A stretch of DNA of 64,000 bases from Antedon mediterranea (taxonomy: Eukaryota > Echinodermata > Crinoidea > Comatulida > Antedonidae). A program made the translations under genes and the position numbers. The stretch covers positions 30,314,501 to 30,378,500 of the forward strand of contig NC_092672.1 of NCBI RefSeq assembly GCF_964355755.1, written 5' to 3'. Below are positions 24,090 to 35,757 of this stretch, in pieces. The notes below the pieces were generated by a model. It did not search any database. It saw only the letters and a list, made by a program, of their open reading frames with translations, and had not been told where the DNA came from. Numbering within the stretch: the stretch's first letter is position 1; the number at the start of each line of letters is the position of its first letter.

Positions 24090-25009
24090 CTATTATTGTG
24101 GAGCCGAAATATATATTAATAATATTATATTCAGTTATTTTTTCATAAATACCGTATTATTCAAATAAACGCCCGCTTTGAATAAACGCCTTCCTCGAAT
24201 AACCTCCCCCCATAGAAAAGCATTTTGAATAAACTCCTCGGGCTTTTATTTTTTCTTCGAATAAACACACCGCCACATGCATATTATATACATTTCTGTT
24301 TGTAGTAGAATTTATTAATTGACAAGATAATAATATACAGTTTACAAATCATTTCGATACAATTCTTACTGTATATTATCACTTTTCGATATTAAATGTG
24401 TTACCATTACACCCAAAACATTAACGCCTCCTCGAATAAACGCATACCTTGAATAAACGAATAATTCGAATAAATAAGGTATTGGAATAATCGTTCAAAT
24501 TATTGTATGATCTCGATTGTGTTCCGAGGTATGTAAACGTTAAATAAACATTTTATACCGTATACAAAATAATCGGGAATAAAACTGGAATAATCGTGTA
24601 TATGTTCAAATGTGTGTAAACGTTAAATGAACATTTTAAACTAATATTCTAATTCAAATTATGGCCGTAATGCAAACATTTCTTTTTTTATTTGCCCTAA
24701 CGTTTACTATGTAGCATAAAGAAATAATTATAACTCTAAGTAATCTTAAACATTATACAGTACTGTACTGTCAACAACAGGACGACTGGTGGCGCTACAC
24801 AGCGTCACCAATAATAAACCTAATTCTTAATAAAATTATTAAGAATTACACATTGCATTTTTATTATAATTATATTTGTTTTCACAAGTTATTATTTTTT
24901 AATTAATAATTAATAATGTTCACTATGGGTTGAATATGATTTTAGTGTTTTATTTAACCATACAAGTGTATGTCGTAAGCTTAAGGAAGCTAAGCTTATT
25001 AATCATTAT
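24090..25009. repeat. duplicated 3' flank of TRIM genes (partner 61240-62753)
   Basis: Closely matches the sequence downstream of the fourth TRIM gene. Shared parts include the MITE at 24148-24483, the TACAGTACTGTACTGTCAAC tract near 24760, CTGGTGGCGCTAC near 24786 and the A/T-rich lead-in to the stop codon. TRIM-1 and TRIM-4 therefore share their 3' flank, while TRIM-2 and TRIM-3 share another. Confidence 0.75.
24148..24483. mobile_element. MITE with AATACCGTATT ends, copy 1
   Basis: Imperfect terminal inverted repeats (ATACCGTATTATTCAAATAAA against AATACCTTATTTATTCGAA in the complement) bound reiterated GAATAAACGCC motifs. The same element occurs at 61291-61623 in the duplicated flank. It probably inserted before the duplication. 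Confidence 0.6.
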
Positions 25010-25940
25010 TTAATAATTGAATATTTTCACTGTTTTGTCTCCACTATTTGCCACTGCTACTCTACGTGGATTGTGAGATATGATGCATAATCCTCGAGGA
25101 TAGTTGATTCCATCGTCTGCTTTATCAATCCTTTTAATAAACTTTCCACTATTACTGAATAGCCGTAGTTTGTGGTCACTTGATATTATGATGCTGTCAT
25201 TATCATCAACTACTACTCCTTTAGGGTGCTTTACCTTACCATCTACATCGCCCTCACCGACAAGAACTTTAATAAACTTTCCTTCATTATCAACTATTTT
25301 TAAACAGCTTTGGTCATAGTAAAGTGCAAGAATATAATATCCTTGTCTTGTAAGGTTGACATCAATGATATTTATAAATCCAGAACCCGTAGTATCACAT
25401 TGTGCTATTTTCTTAATGTGTTTGCCACTTTCAATGTTAAACATGGCTAAATTCTTATTATTAGCTACATACATGACACGTGATGCTTCATCCACATGAA
25501 TACCACATGCATTTGTCAACTCTCCCTTACCAAATAATTTAACCACCTCACCATTCATAGTGCATAACGTGATACAGTTATTACCTCGATCATTGAATGC
25601 TATGTTACCATTGTTCATTAAGAACATTCTGTTGACACACACACCTTCTGATAGTGTAACCTGACCAATGTATTTACCTGATTGATGGTATTTTTAAATG
25701 ACATTGTCCCAACATGAAACAAGCAAGCAATCGTCTCCATATTTAACTACATTACGAACACCACGCCAACTATCCGAGGCTGTTTGTATGCTGTTTAATA
25801 ATCCATCTTTCTCTACTCTAATATTCATTGGTGATAGTTTCTCCTGTTGGTTGTGTCAATGTAGCTTTTATGTCATTTGCATGTATTTCACATTCGTCAG
25901 TTTTTATTATTTTAACATAAATTGCTTGACCAGTTGTCAT
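25010..25940 (-). pseudogene. TRIM-1 pseudogene, 3' part (filamin-like/NHL region)
   Basis: Encodes the C-terminal half of a TRIM-NHL protein: the end of the Ig/filamin-like domain, then NHL-type beta-propeller blades up to VKIFNY and the stop at 25010. Compared with the intact TRIM-2 copy it has a nonsense codon (TAC to TAA, near 25696) and a deletion of about 110 bp near 25840. At 25941 it is cut by a LINE; the N-terminal half resumes at 38548 after the insertion. It is probably dead. Confidence 0.9.
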
Positions 25941-26313
25941 CATTGATAGGACGTATAGAACGACACGGACGTGTTTTTAATCGTGCTCCTCAGTGTGTTT
26001 GGAATTTCAGTTGTTCCTTGTGAATTTGACTTTGCTTTGGTGTTTTGGATGTTTCCAGTCGTTATTATTTCACTTGTGAACATTCTTGATGGTATTTATG
26101 TTTGATCTGTGGTCCAATTTCGTGAATTTTAGATGTTTTTTGATGTATTTGTGCCATCGGAACTAAGGAATTCCGGATCACGCCGTGATTTGCATTTCGC
26201 GCCAAACCAGCTGCTGTAGTACGGTGTAGTACACTGACTCGCTAGTTGATTAGCTGTACCGGTACAACAAACACAAATCTGGACCTATTTGAATTGCCTT
26301 ATTTAACAACATA

Positions 26314-29300
26314 ATGGCTCTATTTAGTTGTTTGATGACATTACTCTGCACATTATTTCTGAGATCAATCATATTTCAACCAGGTTCATTTGATTGTCTG
26401 GTTCGTCAACTCAGCTATCATAACGAAAATGTTCACTATAACATCCGTGTCGGTGAGTCATGTTCTCTTTTTTTGCATACATGTGCTAGCATCAATAACA
26501 CCACAAGAAAACGATATATAAGTAGGCCTGTGAGATATTACGCCAATCATTATTCGACTTTTAACCTATGTTTGTTGGTTAGTGGCGACATTCATCCTCA
26601 CCCAGGCCCAGAGCTGAGCAAGAGCCAGCATATTGGAAACGGTAATAGTACGAAGAATACATGTGAATCTTGCGCTAAAACGACGAGACGCAATAAAAAA
26701 TGTCTGATTTGCTGTGAATGTCATCACATATTTCATATCAAGTGCATACCTATGAGCAGCGATAGTTATGTGTTTTATCAAGATAATCCATGGGCGTGTA
26801 ACATCTGCTCCCTACCACAACTATCGGACTCATTTTTTTACAACTCATTGATCAACAACAGTATATTGTCACTTGCATCCAGCAATACATCAACTGATTC
26901 TTCCATCTTTGAAACTAACCTTATTCAAGTTGCTTTATTTAACGCCAGAAGTGTGGTGAATAAGATCGAAGAATTCCATGCGCGTATCGCAATTGATGAA
27001 TTGGACATATTGATTGTCACAGAAACGTGGCTGGACTCCTCTATTGATAGTACGGAACTGTTTCCAGACTCATTCGTTGTGTACAGAAAAGACCGTTCAA
27101 GACACGGTGGTGGTGTTCTGTTAGCTTTGAAGAACGCATTTAAATCCTCTATTGTTGACTTTCCTACTAACATTGAGGTCAAAATTATTGAAATAACTGT
27201 AAATAACAATTTTAACGTTTTAATATGTGCTGTTTATAGGCCACCGAGTTCAAATGACGATTGGCTCAATCAATTCCACGATGTCGTTGATTTTATCCTA
27301 TCTATTTTACATAAGTACTGTGGTATAATTTTAACTGGTGATTTTAATTATGATTACGGTGTTGATAGTCCCTTAGTTTATAAGAAATTTAAAGAAATTA
27401 TTGCTCCACTTGATACTATACAATTTGTTGATTTTTTTACTCGTGTATCTAACACCAAAAGTAGCATTATTGATCTGGTCTTGTGCAATAACCCTGACAT
27501 TGTATGTAATTTCAGAAGTAATCGTTGTCTTAGTACAAGTGACCACCTTGGGGTTTATTTTAATATTAACGCTAGATGCAGTAAAGTTAAACCTGTAGAT
27601 AGATATTATTATCAATATAGTAAATGTGACCATGACGATCTTTTTACAACGTTGGGGGCGGTTCCTTGGGGACTGTGCCTGGAACAATCAAACTGTGAGG
27701 AAATGTGGGAAAATTTTAAAGACCTCTTTCTCGCCACTATCAACGATTGTATCCCTAAAGTCAAAAGTAAAAAAAGAAACAGGCCAGCTTGGATAACTCA
27801 AGAAATGGTTATCATGGCTCGTAAAAAGAAACGAATGCTAAAAGAGGCTTATCGTCATCCTCATAACCCAAGTAAGATGGACAAATATAGAAAGTTTAGT
27901 AATAAATTAAGAAACCTAACAAAAAAAGCTCATTTACAATATATTAGGAAATTAAGTGCCGCCGGTGTAAATGGTGACTCCAAACGTTTTTTTAGTTATG
28001 TTAAGACTAGGCGTAAGACTGGACAAGTCAAAAACTTTGTTTTTAACGGTATACCCTTGGTTTCCGATATTGATGCGGTAAATGCATTTTCCACATTCTT
28101 TGCGTCAAACTTTAACGAACCTAATCGTAATTTCAATGTTAACCATGAGATCTGTAATTGTGTTCACCCAGATATTGTTCCCCTTAATAACATTAATATT
28201 ACTGAAAAAACTATTTTCGAGGCTCTGTTGTCATTGAAACCCAACAAATCCCCTGAACCAGACGGGATTACACCTAAAATGTTATCCATGTCAGCTCCAA
28301 TTATTGCCCCAGTGTTGTGCAAAATGTTTAACAAGTTCGTAACGGATGGCTTTGTACCAAAAGATTGGAAACTCGCGAATGTCACTCCTATTTTTAAGTC
28401 AGGTAATCGGAACGATGTTAATAATTATCGACCCATATCGCTATGTTCTATTATAGGTAAGGTTTTTGAACGTATTATAGCAGATAACATTCTTTTTCAT
28501 CTTCAATTTTTTGGATTTATAAGTCCCACGCAACACGGGTTTTATCCAGGTAGATCGTGTATTACACAGGCCTCAGCGTTATATCATGATTGGTCACAAA
28601 CAATGGATGTTAGACAACCTCCTGTAATTGATGCAATATTCCTTGATTGGGAGAAGGCCTTTGACCGTGTTCCCCATGATTTAGTAATCAAGAAACTGCA
28701 CAACATGGGAGTATGTGGATCTCTTCTAAAGTGTCTTCACTCCTTTCTCAGTGACAGATTCCAACGTGTTGTTCTTAATAAGGAGCATTCTGATTGGGAT
28801 AGAGTGGGCTCGGGTGTTCCTCAGGGATCCGTGTTAGGCCCGCTTCTATTTAATCTCTTTGTTTATGACCTACCTCTAAATACCTCTTCTGTTATGAAGC
28901 AGTATGCAGACGATACAGTAATTTATAAACCTGTATTCAGTCGTCATGATGCACTTACCTTACAACAGGATCTTTGTAAAATTTCCAAATGGTGTGAGGA
29001 TAATAAAATGAAATTAAATGCAAAGAAGTGTAAAGTCATGCACATAACTAGGAAACGTAATTATATCCCTCATTTTATTTATACAATCGAATCCAATCCC
29101 CTTGAAGCTGTTAATTCACATAAATATCTTGGTAATAACTTCTCACGTGATTTAACATGGTCTGCTCACGTTAATGATGTATCGATGAAATCTATGAGAA
29201 TGCTTGGGTTTATCAAACGGTTTGTAGGTTTCAATGACACCGAAATTTTACTACGACTTTTTAATGCACTATGTCGACCTGTTATTGAATATGGTGCTCC

Positions 29301-29370
29301 TGTGTGGGATCCACATCAAAAACAACATAATATAGCTATTAACAAGTCATTAAGACGGGTTACTAAATTG
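26314..29370 (+). CDS. LINE ORF: PHD finger, endonuclease, reverse transcriptase (interrupted)
   Basis: The first 1019 codons of an ORF that would total 1131 residues with its separated C-terminal piece. It has an N-terminal hydrophobic stretch, a degenerate 2A-like motif DIHPHPGP (92-99), and a PHD-like zinc finger (about 117-165: CESC..CLICCECHHIFHIKC..WACNIC). An apurinic-type endonuclease follows (ALFNARSV from about 207, ETWL, LTGDFN, SDHLGV). The reverse transcriptase has DWEKAFDRVPHDL, GVPQGSVLGP and YADD (864-867). No internal stops before the insertion. This layout is typical of CR1/L2-type elements of invertebrates. Confidence 0.92.
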
Positions 29371-30234
29371 CAATAGGTGTGGTGAATTTTGTCCAAGATG
29401 GGGAAATTTCTGTCCAGAATGGGGAAATATTTTGTCCAGAATAAGGACAAAAGCGATAGGTGGCGCTATAATCGTGTCCAAGATGGGGAAGCTGTCCAAT
29501 ATAGAGAAATCCGATTTGTCCAAAATGGGGAAATTTCTGTCCAAGATGGGGAAGTGGTGGCGCTATATCGTGTCCAAAATGGGGAAATTTCTGTCCAGGA
29601 TGGGGAAGTGGTGGCGCTATATCGTGTCCAAAATGGGGAAATTTCTGTCCAGGATGGGGAAGTGGTGGCGCTATATCGTGTCCAAAATGGGGAAATTTCT
29701 GTCCAGGATGGGGAAGTGGTGGCGCTATATCGTGTCCAAAATGGGGAAATTTCTGTCCAGGATGGGCTTATGCTGTATCAAAAATAGGCAAGCTGTCCAT
29801 ATAAAGAAATCAGATTTGTCCAAAATGGGGAAATTTCTGTCCAGGATGGGGAAGTGGTGGCGCTATATTGTGTCCAAAATGGGGACATTTGTGTACAGGA
29901 TGGGGAAATGCTGTGTCAAAAATAGAGAAGCTGTCCAATATAGAGAAATCCGATTTGTCCAAAATGAAGAAATTTGTGTCCAGAATGGGGAAATACTGTG
30001 TCTAAAATAGCGAAGCTGTCCAATATAGAGAAATCCGATTTGTCCAAAATGGGGATTTCTGTCCAGGATGGGGAAGTGCTGTGTCCAAAATAAAGAAGCT
30101 GTCCAATATAGATAAATCCGATTTGTCCGAAATGGGGAAATTTCTGTCTAAGATAGGGAAGTGCTGTGTCCAAAATAGAGCTGTCCAATATAGAGAAATC
30201 CGATTTGTCCAAAATGGGTAAATTTTGTCCAGAA
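29371..30234. repeat. left terminal array of the foldback element (54-bp units)
   Basis: At 29515-29770, four to five copies of a 54-bp unit, built from TGTCCAAAATGGGGAAATTTC and TGTCCAGGATGGGGAAGTGG plus TGGCGCTATATCG, are arranged head to tail. More diverged units with AGCTGTCCAATATAGAGAAA follow to 30234. Because 54 is a multiple of three, open frames run through with 18-residue repeats (e.g. VQNGEISVQDGEVVALYR); I do not regard these as genes. Confidence 0.9.
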
Positions 30235-30853
30235 TAGTCATAGTCATAGTCATAGTCATATATACTTTATTGCCATTTAAAAAATAGAAATGTGATTTGA
30301 AAACTGGCAAAATACAAAAATATAAAATACAATTTACAAAAACACACACAAAAAGTTAAGAGGCTAAAAATTGTTAAAATTAGATAAAAATTATCGGTTA
30401 CATTTTACCTTTGTACTCTGGAGTTATATAAGTGTATAGCATTAGGTACAAACGAGCACCTAAACCGTTTTGTTTTGGAGTATTAAGTGTACGTAGTCTT
30501 ATGCCAGAATTCATGAGAGCAAATTGTTTGTGAAGAGGATGTGTTTCATCATCAATGATACTTTTTACTTTTTTTTAACACATTTTCTTTATACAAGGAT
30601 TCAACATCAGGTAAGTGCTCTCCTACTAGTCTAATTGCTCTATTTCCTATTCGATTAAGTTTAATTTTATCTTTTTGCATTGTATTACCATAAAAACAAA
30701 CATTACAAAAAAGTATTACACTGAGAATTACAGAGTTATAAAACAATTTAAGTATAGTTTTGTCAATTTGTAGGTACTTCATTTTTCTTAAAATAAACAT
30801 CCTTTGGTTGGCTTTGCATGTGGCTTTATTTACATTATCTATATATAAATTTA

Positions 30854-32274
30854 CGTAAGGGCAAAATTAGATAAATCGCGGTTTATTTCTGGAATTTTTA
30901 CTCGATGGTATATAAAGTTGGTTCGTACTTTCGGTACTGATTTTCACCACCTGATGTAACCCTGTTTACTAATTAAATTAAGTTAGATAATTAGTTATTG
31001 ACGATTAAAACGAATTTAGGTTCAACGATTTGCCCCAAATAGGGGTGTTTTCCGATCGTGGTATACACTGTCTAATTGATGTCCATCTTGAAAAATACCC
31101 GCAGACAATAATGCGAGGAGGCTTCGCATTTTCCTATCTCTTCCTACGATAATTGTTTTTAATCGCTGAAAACCGGTTGAACAGCTAGAGTACAGCATCA
31201 TAATGTTGAAGACAGGCCGATTTTCTTTAAAAAAATTCTATTTTGATAGATTTAATATACGTTTATGCAAATGTATTGTTTTGAAATGAATGGAACATTC
31301 CAATCTCTGTTCCACAACTGTCTATTCCCTCAGGCGTCGTAAAGGCAAGTACTGTATACTCATAACAGAAATTCGATCCATTTTTTTTTTCAATCTGTGC
31401 TGCAGAGGTTGGATATAGATTTTTTTTAACGGATAATGAGCTAGCGTTTTCATTCGCCGTATATTATGTACAAATCTTTATTATTGCAGTTAAACCACGC
31501 ACGTGACATCATCACCCTTCCCTCACTGGCATGAGTAGCGTTGTAAAGCCAGTAGAGGATAGGCCTACGGTGCATCACATGCCCTAAACGCAGAACAACT
31601 TTGGTGGGTAGGGTTAGGAACCAATTAAGTATGAATTGGCTCTAAGAAACAATTGAAAACCATTAGGCCTACTAATTAAGTTGACTTAGATAATTTAATA
31701 TTTATTGACGATTAAATCGAATTTATGATTTGCCACGAATAGGGGTGGTTTTCACAAATTGTTTTACATTATATAAACATATTATACACGTCGTAGTGAT
31801 GTATCGTTACATTATATTTCAATCGACTAGGACGGTGATAGTTTCAACAAAGTGTTACATCGCAATGTTTTACTGTGTTTAGTGGTATATTATATGAAAA
31901 CAATTAATATTTCGTTACTACATGGATAAAGAATATATTTAAAAATTGTTCCTCTTTGCACCCATCCTCTTTCCCATCCCTCAACCCTAATGTTACATAC
32001 AAAACACAAATTAAATTTGTTTAAATTTTACTTAAACAATTGGTCTCATTTTGTGACAAGTTTCTCTTTCGGAAGTAATTCCCAGGGTGCTACTTTTAGT
32101 TCAGTACATAAATCACAGTGCTATTTATTCGTTCCTGTAAACGACATGTATTATTGTCCTGCGGTACGTGCATTTGAAATCGCCAATTTTTTAACGCTGA
32201 AATTATTATGTATTCGAGAACCATCTGTGGGCACGACCTAGATGGTACGCGAGCGAAGCGAGCGTACCATCTAG
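30854..32274. mobile_element. 1.4-kb non-autonomous insertion with terminal hairpin
   Basis: 1421 bp inserted in the LINE fragment, flanked by TTTA (30850-30853 and 32275-32278). The right end is a perfect hairpin with 13-bp arms, CTAGATGGTACGC and GCGTACCATCTAG (32238-32274), around GAGCGAAGCGA. A diverged direct repeat of about 85 bp (about 30970-31055 and 31668-31755, both with TTGACGATTAAA and AATAGGGGTG) lies inside. No convincing ORF. The terminal hairpin plus CTAG recalls Helitron-like elements, but a 5' TC end is not seen and the class stays open. Confidence 0.6.
32238..32274. repeat. perfect 13-bp-arm hairpin at the element end
   Basis: Inverted arms 32238-32250 and 32262-32274, with an 11-nt GC-rich loop containing GAGCGAAGCGA. 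Confidence 0.85.
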
Positions 32275-32455
32275 TTTATCCAATTTAGCTTATTGTCAAT
32301 TATACAACCCAGATATTTGTACTCATTTACTACTTCAATCTCATTTTCATTTATAATCAGAGGTTCTAAGGGTTCTTTAATTTTCCTAAAATCAATTTGC
32401 ATTTCTTTTGTTTTCTTTATGTTTAGTTTCAGGTTGTTATTGCAGCACCAGTGAT

Positions 32456-32475
32456 GGGGGGGGGGGGGGGGGGGG
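32456..32475 (+). repeat. G20 homopolymer
   Basis: Twenty consecutive G at the truncation point of the LINE fragment. Such a run can form a G-quadruplex and is also prone to length error in sequencing. Confidence 0.9.
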
Positions 32476-32744
32476 TTATTCCCCTTTTCTTTAATTGGAG
32501 GACAGGGCCTAAAAGTAGTGAAAGTAAGTGCTTAACTAGTTTGATGTCCTATCTTTTGCAATACAATTTGGGAAATTCTACTGTTTATTATTAGGTCTTT
32601 TCAAGAATAGTTTGTTTAAAATCACATACAGTAATTATTTATCATATCTAAGAGTGATATAATATTCCGATCTGCATAATATGTAAATGCAAGTAAATAC
32701 ATGTCGTAAATTAAGTTGGTCAAGATGAGTGTACTGTATATTTG
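32476..32744. other. spacer between nested LINEs
   Basis: AT-rich sequence inside the foldback element with no recognisable coding sequence. Confidence 0.4.
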
Positions 32745-35475
32745 GTTTTCTTTCTTTCTTTCATTTATTTGGCATCTCAATAAATAACATTAAAAATACA
32801 TCAATAATAAATAAAATCACCTTAAATATTAATATACATCAAAAAAGCAAATAAAAATGGCGGGATTAATGAAGTCTGACGATGCACGGGAAAACACATA
32901 AAGTCGTTTAAAGTAAAACAACTTAATTCCAATGTGGTCCCTAAAAAGATAGTAATTATAATTTTAACAAAACAAACATTATAAGACGGGGTTCATAAAT
33001 ATATAAGCATATAAGCAAAACATCTGATATAATGGCACAATAATAATTTATCTATGTTTAATTTTGTAATATTGTTTCAATTCAGTTTTAAATTTAGATG
33101 TGTTGGAAATTTGTTTAATATAGTCAGGAAGGTTATTCCATTCTCTGATTGCATTAAAATAGAACGTATTACATTCTATGCCTTGGACTTTAGGTACAAC
33201 AAAATTGAGTTTACTACCACGAGTGAAGTGACCATGTAAGTTATTAACTCTACGAAAGTTTTCGTTTAGGTATGAAGCACTTCTGCCCATAAATATTTTA
33301 TGAACTTGGCTAATTTGCAAGAACTTTACTCGATATTTTACATTTAACAATCCATAATCGTCTAATTGATCAGCACCTATATGTCTTCTGGGTTCAACTC
33401 CTTTTATGAGTCTAACCATTTTGTTTTGAGCAATTTGTAGTTTTCTTTGGATAGCTTTACTGGTTCCACAGAACCAAGAAGATGCAGCATAATCAAAAAC
33501 ACATTGGATGAGAGCAGAGCATAATAGTTTACGATTCTTACAACTTAGTATCTTACGTTGGCGGTACATAAACTTAAGCCTATTATTAATTTTCTTAATG
33601 GTTTTACATGCATATTCAGAACACGTTAAATTTTGATCTATTTCAATACCCAGATACTTGACACAATTACTAGTGTTGATATTGTTACCATTTGTTGAGA
33701 CATTAAAATTGTTAACATTTTTAGTTTTTCTCTTAGAACCAAATAGTATACACTCAGTTTTATCCAGGTTAATTGTTAACTTATTGTCTACAAGCCAATC
33801 ACACAAGGAGTCTAGTGTTGACCCTAGCTTCTTAGAAATAATATCTGGATTTCTGTGTGAATAAACAATTGCACTGTCATCAGCGTATAGAAGGAGTTTA
33901 CAATCAGGATCAATACAAGTTACCATGTCATTAACAAAACATAAGAACAAAAGGGGTCCAAGGATACTTCCTTGAGGAACCCCGCATGTAACAGTACAAG
34001 ATTGAGAGCAATGATCATCAACAGTTACTATTTGCTTTCTTATTGATAAGTAAGATTTGAACCATTCAATAGATCCAATACCCATTAATTTAAGCTTATT
34101 ACATACAATGTCATGATCTACAGTGTCAAATGCCTTCTTTAAATCGACCAACACCATACCCGAGAAATTTCCCTTAGAAGTTTGGGTTTTAAGGGAATCA
34201 ACTAAGTCTATCAAACATGTGTCAGTAGAGAAGGCAGCTCGAAATCCAGATTGATATTTATACAATACGTTGTTTTCAGTAAGGTATTTTTCGATTTGAA
34301 TAAAAACAGCCTTCTCTAAAATTTTAGACATTGTACTGAGTATACTTATAGGGCGATAGTTTCCAATATCGGTTCTACTACCTTTTTTATAAAGAGGTAT
34401 GACCTTGGCCTTTTTCATGTCTTCTGGGACTGTACTGGTACTAATTGATAAATTAATTATGTAGGTAATGGGAACTTTTAGAATTTCAGCCCCATCTTTT
34501 ATGAAGCGGGGAGGTATCTTATCGACACCCGTGCTTTTTGTCGCATTAAGTTTGTTTAATTCACTATATATAAAGTCTTCGTCCACTGAGTTGAGCATAA
34601 AGTTATTGCCACTAACGGTTCTATAGAAATCCTTAAGTTTGGACGACGTACAGTCATACACATTCTTAGGGGATGGAAGTTTACTGACCAAATTGGCTGC
34701 AATAGTAGTAAAATATTCGTTGAAGCAAGAAGCAATTTTGGCTGGGTCGAAACATTTAGTACCATTGGGCAGGTCAATAACCGTTTTAGCACTATCCTTA
34801 GATGTATTACTATAGCCTAGACCTTTAAACATTTTCCATAATTTTTTAGGGTTATTTTTATTTTCTTCAGCCTTGTTTAACAAATGATTTGATTTAGCTT
34901 TATTTATATCACGCTGTATTTTATTTCTTAGTTTGCGAAATTGTATTAATAAGTCGGTATTATTCTTGTTTTTATTATACATATTTAATAATTTATCTCT
35001 GGTTTCAATGTCTTGTAATATTTCTCTAGTTAACCATGGTTCCGTTCTTTGTTTCATCCTAATGTTTTTAAGGGGGGCAATGGAATCAATAGCAGCCAAA
35101 AGTAATGCATTAAATTTATACAGAGCTTCATTTACATCTCCGATAGAGGTAACTACTGACCAATCGATATCTATTAGTATGTTTCTAAATTGATCAACGG
35201 TATAGTTTTTTAGTGATCTGATATATACATTTTTATGTCCATTGAACTTAAGTTTAATAGTTTTCCTTGTACAAAATGTCATTAAGTGATCGCTTAGACC
35301 TCTTGCGATTGTACCCGATTGGCTTATCTTATTCTCATTATTACATAATATATGATCGAGGCATGAAGCAACTGTAGGGCATATCCTAGTTGGTTCAGTT
35401 GGTGACATTTAAAAAAAATTATGATCTATTAATTTAATTAATGAACTATAAACGTGAATTTGAGTATTTTACTTT
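32745..35475 (-). mobile_element. 5'-truncated CR1/L2-like LINE inside the foldback element
   Basis: Minus strand, with a (GAAA)n tail at the 3' end (about 32745-32765), a 3' UTR, and an RT ORF. Upstream of the ORF Met an endonuclease-like segment (VYSSLIKLIDHNFF) continues in another frame across an A/T homopolymer at about 35409-35417. The element is cut near 35475. It differs in sequence from the LINE that hosts the foldback element. Confidence 0.8.
33048..35408 (-). CDS. LINE reverse-transcriptase ORF (5'-truncated)
   Basis: 786 residues. It begins at the end of the endonuclease domain (TVASCLDHILCNN..LSDHLMTF, about 12-46). The reverse transcriptase follows, with VIPLYKKGSRTDIGNYRPIS, VLVDLKKAFDTVDHDI, GVPQGSILGPLLF and YADD. 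It ends in the LINE tail motif NAIREWNNLPDYI. No internal stop, so the RT may still be intact, but the N-terminal endonuclease is missing. Confidence 0.88.
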   Translation of the reverse strand: MSPTEPTRICPTVASCLDHILCNNENKISQSGTIARGLSDHLMTFCTRKTIKLKFNGHKNVYIRSLKNYTVDQFRNILIDIDWSVVTSIGDVNEALYKFNALLLAAIDSIAPLKNIRMKQRTEPWLTREILQDIETRDKLLNMYNKNKNNTDLLIQFRKLRNKIQRDINKAKSNHLLNKAEENKNNPKKLWKMFKGLGYSNTSKDSAKTVIDLPNGTKCFDPAKIASCFNEYFTTIAANLVSKLPSPKNVYDCTSSKLKDFYRTVSGNNFMLNSVDEDFIYSELNKLNATKSTGVDKIPPRFIKDGAEILKVPITYIINLSISTSTVPEDMKKAKVIPLYKKGSRTDIGNYRPISILSTMSKILEKAVFIQIEKYLTENNVLYKYQSGFRAAFSTDTCLIDLVDSLKTQTSKGNFSGMVLVDLKKAFDTVDHDIVCNKLKLMGIGSIEWFKSYLSIRKQIVTVDDHCSQSCTVTCGVPQGSILGPLLFLCFVNDMVTCIDPDCKLLLYADDSAIVYSHRNPDIISKKLGSTLDSLCDWLVDNKLTINLDKTECILFGSKRKTKNVNNFNVSTNGNNINTSNCVKYLGIEIDQNLTCSEYACKTIKKINNRLKFMYRQRKILSCKNRKLLCSALIQCVFDYAASSWFCGTSKAIQRKLQIAQNKMVRLIKGVEPRRHIGADQLDDYGLLNVKYRVKFLQISQVHKIFMGRSASYLNENFRRVNNLHGHFTRGSKLNFVVPKVQGIECNTFYFNAIREWNNLPDYIKQISNTSKFKTELKQYYKIKHR

Positions 35476-35757
35476 GAAATAAAAAAACAATCACCGTATC
35501 CTGATGATAAAATAATAAATAAATCCATATCCTAGTAAAATATTTTCATTTTATTACAATTCTATGTAATTTTATTAGAATAAGTAGTCACATCATTTTC
35601 ATTGTTTTTTTTTTGTATTAACAGGTGCTTTTGATTGGTTATTTGTTATTCGTAGGGCCACTGATAAAGTTTTGCAAGAGGAACACTTGTCAGTACCGGT
35701 ACATTTTGTAATGTAATGTTTGTATTGAATAGGCTACTGTAATCATTGATTGTTTAT

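Larger units (their letters stand above)
30235..32475 (-). mobile_element. 5'-truncated LINE fragment inside the foldback element, interrupted
   Basis: Minus strand. Its 3' end is at 30235 with an (AGTCAT)n tail. RT C-terminal sequence is present at 30552-30849 (ANQRMFILRKMKYL..LNRIGNRAIRLVG) and, upstream in the element, at 32279-32455 (NNNLKLNIKKTKEMQIDF..NEYKYLGCIIDNKLNWI). The two parts join in frame when the 1.4-kb insertion at 30854-32274 and one TTTA are removed. The 5' truncation coincides with a 20-base G run. Confidence 0.75.

Noticed and set aside
29515-29770. CRISPR-like regular repeats
   Set aside because: The units are contiguous and carry no unique spacers, and the sequence is eukaryotic. 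It is a minisatellite.
29389-30010. Long ORFs of 132 and 192 residues on the plus strand, and their mirror images at 37439-37973
   Set aside because: They are translations of the 54-bp tandem array in alternative frames, without start context or domain. The repeat structure explains the open frames.
31990-32241. 83-residue plus-strand ORF in the 1.4-kb insertion
   Set aside because: No recognisable domain, no promoter or splice evidence, and no sign of transposase or Rep/Hel motifs.
30854-32274. A classic Helitron
   Set aside because: The 3' hairpin and CTAG fit, but the 5' end is not TC and TTTA flanks both sides. Left as an unclassified insertion.
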